Source of the DNA: Nitrospirota bacterium
Lineage (GTDB): Bacteria > Nitrospirota > Nitrospiria > SBBL01 > Manganitrophaceae
Length of the DNA: 9,549 bases
Assembly: GCA_023248505.1 (NCBI GenBank)
Contig: JAHFEM010000036.1
Coordinates: 1-9,549 of the forward strand
Direction of reading: 5' to 3'
Shown here: positions 6,683 to 9,549 of the stretch, piece by piece
Layout of the letters: the number at the start of each line of letters is the position of its first letter
Position numbering within the stretch: the stretch's first letter is position 1
Notes under the pieces: model-generated
The model's input: only the letters and a program-made list of their open reading frames with translations
The model's database searches: none
Told to the model about the DNA's origin: nothing
Translations under genes and position numbers: made by a program

Positions 6683-7642
6683 ATGGAGAAACATTCCGAA
6701 CGCCTGACGGTCGCCGCCATCCAGATGGCCTCGATTCCGTATTGCATCGAGGAGAACCTCCAAAAGGCCGATCGGATGGTTCGGCAAGCGGCTTCGCGCG
6801 GCGCCCGCATCATTGTCCTCCCGGAACTGTTCAATACCGGATATTGCTATGACTGGAGGAATCTGAAAGTCGGGGAAGATCTCTCCGGCCGGACCGCTCG
6901 GTGGTTTCGGGGTCTTGCCAAGGGATTGGGGATCTACCTGATCGGGGGAATGATCGAGCGGGATGGCGGAAACCTTTACAACACCCTCCTTCTGACCAGC
7001 CCACAGGGGCGATCGGCCTCTTATCGGAAGCGATGTCTTCCGCTTCAGGAGAAGTGCTATTTTACAAGAGGGGACGAACCGCTGCTGGTCGATACACCCC
7101 TCGGTCGGATCGGTTTCGGGATTTGCGCCGATCTCCTCGATGAGAAGATCTGGGAGCGGTTTCGGAACAAGGTGAATCTCCTGGTCGTCTCCTCGGCCTG
7201 GCCGGACTTCACGGCCGGCGGCTTTCTTTTTGCCAAATCCAGTGTGAGCATGCGGATCAGTCAAATGCCCCAGCTCCTCCCGAAACGCCTGGCCGAGTCG
7301 TTCGGGGTGCCGGTGGCCTATTCCAATCTCTGCGGACCGTTCGATTCCCCCCTTCCCCTCCTCTATCCCTATGCGGTTCGGAGTCGATTCGTCGGGTATT
7401 CGGCGGTGTATGATCGAGGAGGAATTCCGGTTTCGACGATGAAGGAAGAGGAGGGGGTGGCCATCGGAGAGGTCGTCACCGAGCCGCTACCGACCGAAAA
7501 GAGATATGCCGTCGATCCGGTGGTGCGGACGATGGCCCGGCTCGATCGGATGTTTCTAACGGCGCCTTGCCGTCTCTACCGGATGTTGAACCGTCCTAAA
7601 AATGGCGAGGAGACGTGGAGGAAGGTACAACCCTCTTCGTGA
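6683..7642 (+). CDS. Carbon-nitrogen hydrolase (nitrilase superfamily)
   Basis: This 319-residue cytoplasmic enzyme belongs to the nitrilase/amidase superfamily, whose members hydrolyse nitriles, amides, ureido compounds or glutamine amides. The catalytic triad is visible: Glu48 in VLPELFNTGY, Lys116 in YRKRCLP and Cys148 in GFGICADLL. The N-terminal strand TVAAIQMAS and the GGMIERDGGNLYNT block are typical. Here Cys is followed by Ala-Asp rather than the more common Tyr-Asp. Residues about 167-235 form a long segment around the second half of the fold, and there is a basic C-terminal tail. The substrate cannot be told from sequence. AGGAG at 6669-6673 lies 9 nt before ATG 6683; an in-frame TTG at 6680 with 6-nt spacing is an alternative adding one residue. 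The gene starts 34 nt after cbiE and is probably co-transcribed with it. A role in cobalamin amide chemistry is only a guess from context. Confidence 0.87.
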   Translation: MEKHSERLTVAAIQMASIPYCIEENLQKADRMVRQAASRGARIIVLPELFNTGYCYDWRNLKVGEDLSGRTARWFRGLAKGLGIYLIGGMIERDGGNLYNTLLLTSPQGRSASYRKRCLPLQEKCYFTRGDEPLLVDTPLGRIGFGICADLLDEKIWERFRNKVNLLVVSSAWPDFTAGGFLFAKSSVSMRISQMPQLLPKRLAESFGVPVAYSNLCGPFDSPLPLLYPYAVRSRFVGYSAVYDRGGIPVSTMKEEEGVAIGEVVTEPLPTEKRYAVDPVVRTMARLDRMFLTAPCRLYRMLNRPKNGEETWRKVQPSS

Positions 7643-7782
7643 GGGGCGGCGCGCGCGGGCGGTCCTTTTTCTCCCCGGCGGATTGAGCGGCTTCCTTGTT
7701 CTTACCGATCGATCTTCGTGAAAAAAGACTTCCCCGTCGATCCACATTGTGCCCGCCGTATTCAAAAAAAGGAGGCCCATTC

Positions 7783-8328
7783 ATGCCGCCGTTTCGGTTT
7801 GACCGGTTTCGGTTCCTCCTCGTCGGGTTGATCGTTCTCGTTGCGAGCCGGACGGCGATCGGAGACGAGTTCGGGCGAGATGGAAACTTGGAAGTTTTTA
7901 TTCAATCCGACAAACCGGTTTACAAATTTGGAGAACCGATTCTGATCACGATTCGGCTCAAAAACAACACGACCGGCCCGATCGTCGTCAACCGCAGGCT
8001 CGATCCATTCAATGATCTTCAGTGGGAGCTCTTTGCAGAGCCTCACGGATTTATGCCGATTAAAACGCTTCCGCCGAAGCCGTTGACCGCAGATGATTTC
8101 GTCGAATTACAGCGTGAGCAAGAGGTCAAAAAAGTCCTCCCGCCCCTCTCCGAGATGACCCCGGACCCCTTGAAGCGAGGGCTCTATGGGATTCGCATCA
8201 CCTATGCCAACAAGGAGAAGCTGAAAGAGACCGAGGGGAAAGGCAAGGATATCTGGACCGGTGAAACGGTGACCAACCGGCTCTCCATTCAAATCCAATC
8301 CGGGGAACGGGCATCCCTCTCCGAATAA
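7783..8328 (+). CDS. Secreted hypothetical protein with probable Ig-like beta-sandwich domain
   Basis: This 181-residue protein has a signal peptide: basic residues in 1-10, a hydrophobic core LLVGLIVLVAS (12-22) and likely cleavage near TAIG-DE (24-29). The mature part starts with LEVFIQSDKPVYKFGEPI, LITIRLKNNTTGPIVVNRR (36-72), the strand pattern of a single Ig-like or BsuPI-like domain. It ends with LYGIRITYANKEK (134-146) and DIWTGETVTNRLSIQI (156-171), which resembles the closing strands of such domains. A periplasmic or surface location is likely; the function is unknown to me. ATG 7783 was chosen because AAGGAGG (7769-7775) lies 7 nt upstream. The 140-nt gap from the hydrolase gene suggests a separate transcription unit, though I see no clear promoter in it. 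A 46-codon ORF follows after 33 nt. Confidence 0.75.
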   Translation: MPPFRFDRFRFLLVGLIVLVASRTAIGDEFGRDGNLEVFIQSDKPVYKFGEPILITIRLKNNTTGPIVVNRRLDPFNDLQWELFAEPHGFMPIKTLPPKPLTADDFVELQREQEVKKVLPPLSEMTPDPLKRGLYGIRITYANKEKLKETEGKGKDIWTGETVTNRLSIQIQSGERASLSE

Positions 8329-8361
8329 CGCAGACAACTCAGATAACAAAAGAGGAGCGAT

Positions 8362-8502
8362 ATGTGCGACCTGGACGAAAGCCTCGAAGAAGAAAAGCAG
8401 CCGGCCCCGCTCACCCCCGCCGGATCTCCGCGAAAAGAGTCGGCGGAGAAAGCGCATGGCAACGAAGCGGTCCCCGAGAAGGCGATCAACGATGATCTTT
8501 GA
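8362..8502 (+). CDS. Small charged hypothetical protein (46 aa)
   Basis: ATG 8362 opens a 46-residue ORF ending in TGA at 8500-8502. GAGGAG (8352-8357) lies 4 nt upstream, slightly close but usable. The product starts Met-Cys-Asp-Leu-Asp and is rich in Glu, Lys, Pro and Ala, with no membrane segment; it is probably disordered and soluble. Third codon positions are mostly G or C (for example CTG, CTC, GCC, CCC, GCG, ATC), as in the neighbouring real genes, which supports coding. It lies 33 nt after the secreted protein and is probably in its operon. I do not recognise a family and cannot assign a function. The single Cys at position 2 is not a lipobox, since there is no signal sequence before it. 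Confidence 0.55.
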   Translation: MCDLDESLEEEKQPAPLTPAGSPRKESAEKAHGNEAVPEKAINDDL

Positions 8503-8816
8503 TGAAACCCGTGATGTCAGCCGCTGCAACGGATCTGGAGATCAACTGATCGTCTATTATATCCCTCAATCCTAAACTCTCCCCCTCCTTGTTATTCTGA
8601 GCTTTGGCCGATTTGGCGTCCGGGAGTGTGAAATCAAACACCCCGTCCTGCTCCTTTCCTCCCACATTTTTCTTTTATATTTTCTTTCGAAGTGGCCGCC
8701 CGCTTCTGATCCAGCCCAAGGAAGGGACGCATCTTCCTTCATCCTTCTTAGAACGGTTCATCGGTCTCCTTCATCCCGATGAATGCCGTCCAGGTTCTCC
8801 AGAAGAAGCCTCGTCA
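8503..8816. other. Intergenic stretch without a convincing gene
   Basis: No ORF here has a ribosome site plus coding-like composition. It contains T- and C-rich runs (around 8640-8690), a copy of the half-palindrome CCCCTCCTT at 8582-8590, and a short inverted repeat CATCGG (8759-8764) / CCGATG (8776-8781) with an 11-nt loop. I see no clear intrinsic terminator for the upstream pair of genes and no recognisable RNA gene. Confidence 0.5.
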
Positions 8817-8844
8817 TTGCCAATCCGGAATCTTTTGCTATACT
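8817..8844 (+). promoter_or_regulatory. Strong sigma70-type promoter with extended -10
   Basis: TTGCCA (8817-8822) is followed after 16 nt by TATACT (8839-8844), preceded by TGC (8836-8838), the extended -10 motif. Transcription should begin near 8851, giving a leader of about 100 nt before the outer-membrane protein gene at 8951. Confidence 0.65.
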
Positions 8845-8854
8845 TGAGGACCAT

Positions 8855-8889
8855 GCTGGGCACTCCCTGATGGGATGGGGGTGAGCAGC
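8855..8889 (+). promoter_or_regulatory. Hairpin near the 5' end of the leader RNA
   Basis: GCTG (8855-8858) pairs with CAGC (8886-8889). After a 2x2 internal loop, CACTCCC (8861-8867) pairs with GGGGGTG (8877-8883), including one U-G wobble, around a 9-nt loop. It lies only a few nucleotides after the predicted transcription start. Such 5' hairpins can protect mRNAs for abundant outer-membrane proteins from decay; that role is an inference here. It does not match any riboswitch class I know. Confidence 0.45.
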
Positions 8890-8950
8890 GCGGCGATTCG
8901 AGCCCCTTCTTGGACTATTCCTTGTTATCAATCTTCTTTTGGAGGCAGAC

Positions 8951-9549
8951 ATGGCGCGATTGAAAGGGATCCGAAACCGTTTTTTTACTTATCTTGTCCT
9001 GATCACCGGGGTTTGTTTTGCATTCGGATCTTCACGTCAGGTTTTTGCGCAGCTCGGGGCGATCGGCGGGATTGGGGGGATCTCGGGAGCGGAGACCAAC
9101 GAGGCCACCCCGCTCTTCACGATGACCGGAACCCCCAGTTTTCGAGAAGGGGAGGGAAGTCTGAGCTTCGCCTATCAGAACACGCGGATCACGCGGGTGT
9201 TTGGAGACAAGATTGAAGATCGTCTCGGCGACAGCGTCGCCGCCGAATTGACCTCTAAGGTTTTCCTCATGAGCTATGGGGTGACCGATCTGCTGTCGGT
9301 CGGCGCGGTTTTCGAATTTGATACCTCTCGGGTCAGAGGCGATACCGATAATGACGGGATCGTCGAGAAGGTGGAGCAGAAAGATTTAACAAACCCCTCT
9401 TTCTCCGCCAAGTACACCCTTCTCCGGAACCCCAACATCTCCGTTCGGGGGATTGTGACGTTCCCGACCGGCTATGAGGCGGGAACGGATAATGCCGCAG
9501 TCCAGCTCGATCTCGCCTATTCGGTTTCATTGGGGGACTCTCCGATCTT
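8951..9549 (+). CDS. Outer-membrane beta-barrel protein (partial, 3' end outside window)
   Basis: 199 complete codons are visible, without a stop. The signal peptide is clear: basic start (MARLKGIRNR), hydrophobic core LVLITGVCFAFG (15-26) and a cleavage site after VFA at residue 33. The mature N-terminus is Gly-rich (LGAIGGIGGISG), then alternating strands typical of a barrel follow: GSLSFAYQNTRI, SKVFLMSYGVTDLLSVGAVFEF (102-123), SFSAKYTLL, ISVRGIVTFPTG and VQLDLAYSVSLGD. This resembles barrel proteins of the MetA-pathway/phenol-degradation transporter type, but I cannot fix the family. A loop at 131-137 reads DTDNDGI, like a Ca-binding Asp-rich loop. ATG 8951 is supported by GGAGG (8941-8945) 5 nt upstream. 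It sits behind its own strong promoter and long leader, so it is probably the first gene of a new transcription unit. Confidence 0.8.
   Translation, partial: MARLKGIRNRFFTYLVLITGVCFAFGSSRQVFAQLGAIGGIGGISGAETNEATPLFTMTGTPSFREGEGSLSFAYQNTRITRVFGDKIEDRLGDSVAAELTSKVFLMSYGVTDLLSVGAVFEFDTSRVRGDTDNDGIVEKVEQKDLTNPSFSAKYTLLRNPNISVRGIVTFPTGYEAGTDNAAVQLDLAYSVSLGDSPI

Noticed and set aside
7643..7690. A terminator after the hydrolase gene (GC-rich run followed by CCTTTTTCTCC).
   Set aside because: The GC-rich run consists of alternating G and C without a clear stem and loop ahead of the T-run, so I do not call it.
8502..8546. A 14-codon ORF starting at the stop of the 46-aa ORF (TGATG overlap).
   Set aside because: It is too short to judge, has no features, and the overlap can easily arise by chance.
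8604..8870. An 88-codon plus-strand open frame in the long gap.
   Set aside because: It lacks a ribosome site, has low-complexity Phe/Ser/Pro content, and runs through the strong promoter at 8817-8844 and past the predicted transcription start.
8881..8915. A tRNA-like T-loop sequence (GATTCGAGCCCC).
   Set aside because: No acceptor stem, D arm or anticodon arm can be built around it.

Overview
The window reads as a chromosomal segment of a Gram-negative (two-membrane) bacterium with moderately high GC. It carries outer-membrane biogenesis genes, a cobalamin-pathway methyltransferase and an outer-membrane beta-barrel protein. A tamB/Omp85 pair next to a DUF1844 gene is an arrangement I associate with Nitrospirota, Desulfobacterota and similar lineages. 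Nitrospirota is my best guess, but it is an inference from gene content only. I see no phage, transposon, CRISPR, tRNA or rRNA signal.

Left half (1-5756, minus strand): a three-gene array read right to left. It runs from a small DUF1844 protein, through a full-length TamB-like translocation subunit (1303 aa, TTG start), to an Omp85-family protein that leaves the window at base 1 after at least five complete POTRA domains and the start of a sixth. TamB and Omp85 overlap. The Omp85 frame has no ATG, GTG or TTG available between its upstream stop and its signal peptide, so an ATT start next to a strong Shine-Dalgarno sequence is the best reading. A perfect 9-bp inverted repeat lies between the DUF1844 gene and tamB.

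Centre (5757-5910): a divergent promoter region. The plus-strand side has a good -35 box and an acceptable -10 box.

Right half (5911-9549, plus strand): cbiE (cobalt-precorrin-7 C5-methyltransferase) is followed 34 nt later by a nitrilase-superfamily carbon-nitrogen hydrolase with an intact Glu-Lys-Cys triad. Next come a secreted 181-aa protein with a probable Ig-like fold and a 46-aa charged small ORF. A largely empty stretch of about 450 nt follows and ends in a strong extended -10 promoter. That promoter drives a roughly 100-nt leader, with a hairpin near its 5' end, ahead of an outer-membrane beta-barrel gene cut by the window end.

The TamB/Omp85 genes plausibly work together to move or insert envelope components between the two membranes. 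CbiE acts in the cytoplasm in corrin ring synthesis. Whether its hydrolase neighbour is linked to cobalamin cannot be told from sequence alone. I did not find a convincing new defence or mobile system. The most notable points are the ATT start, the palindrome-encoded CbiE tail, the orphan cbiE-hydrolase pair and the structured leader of the last gene.
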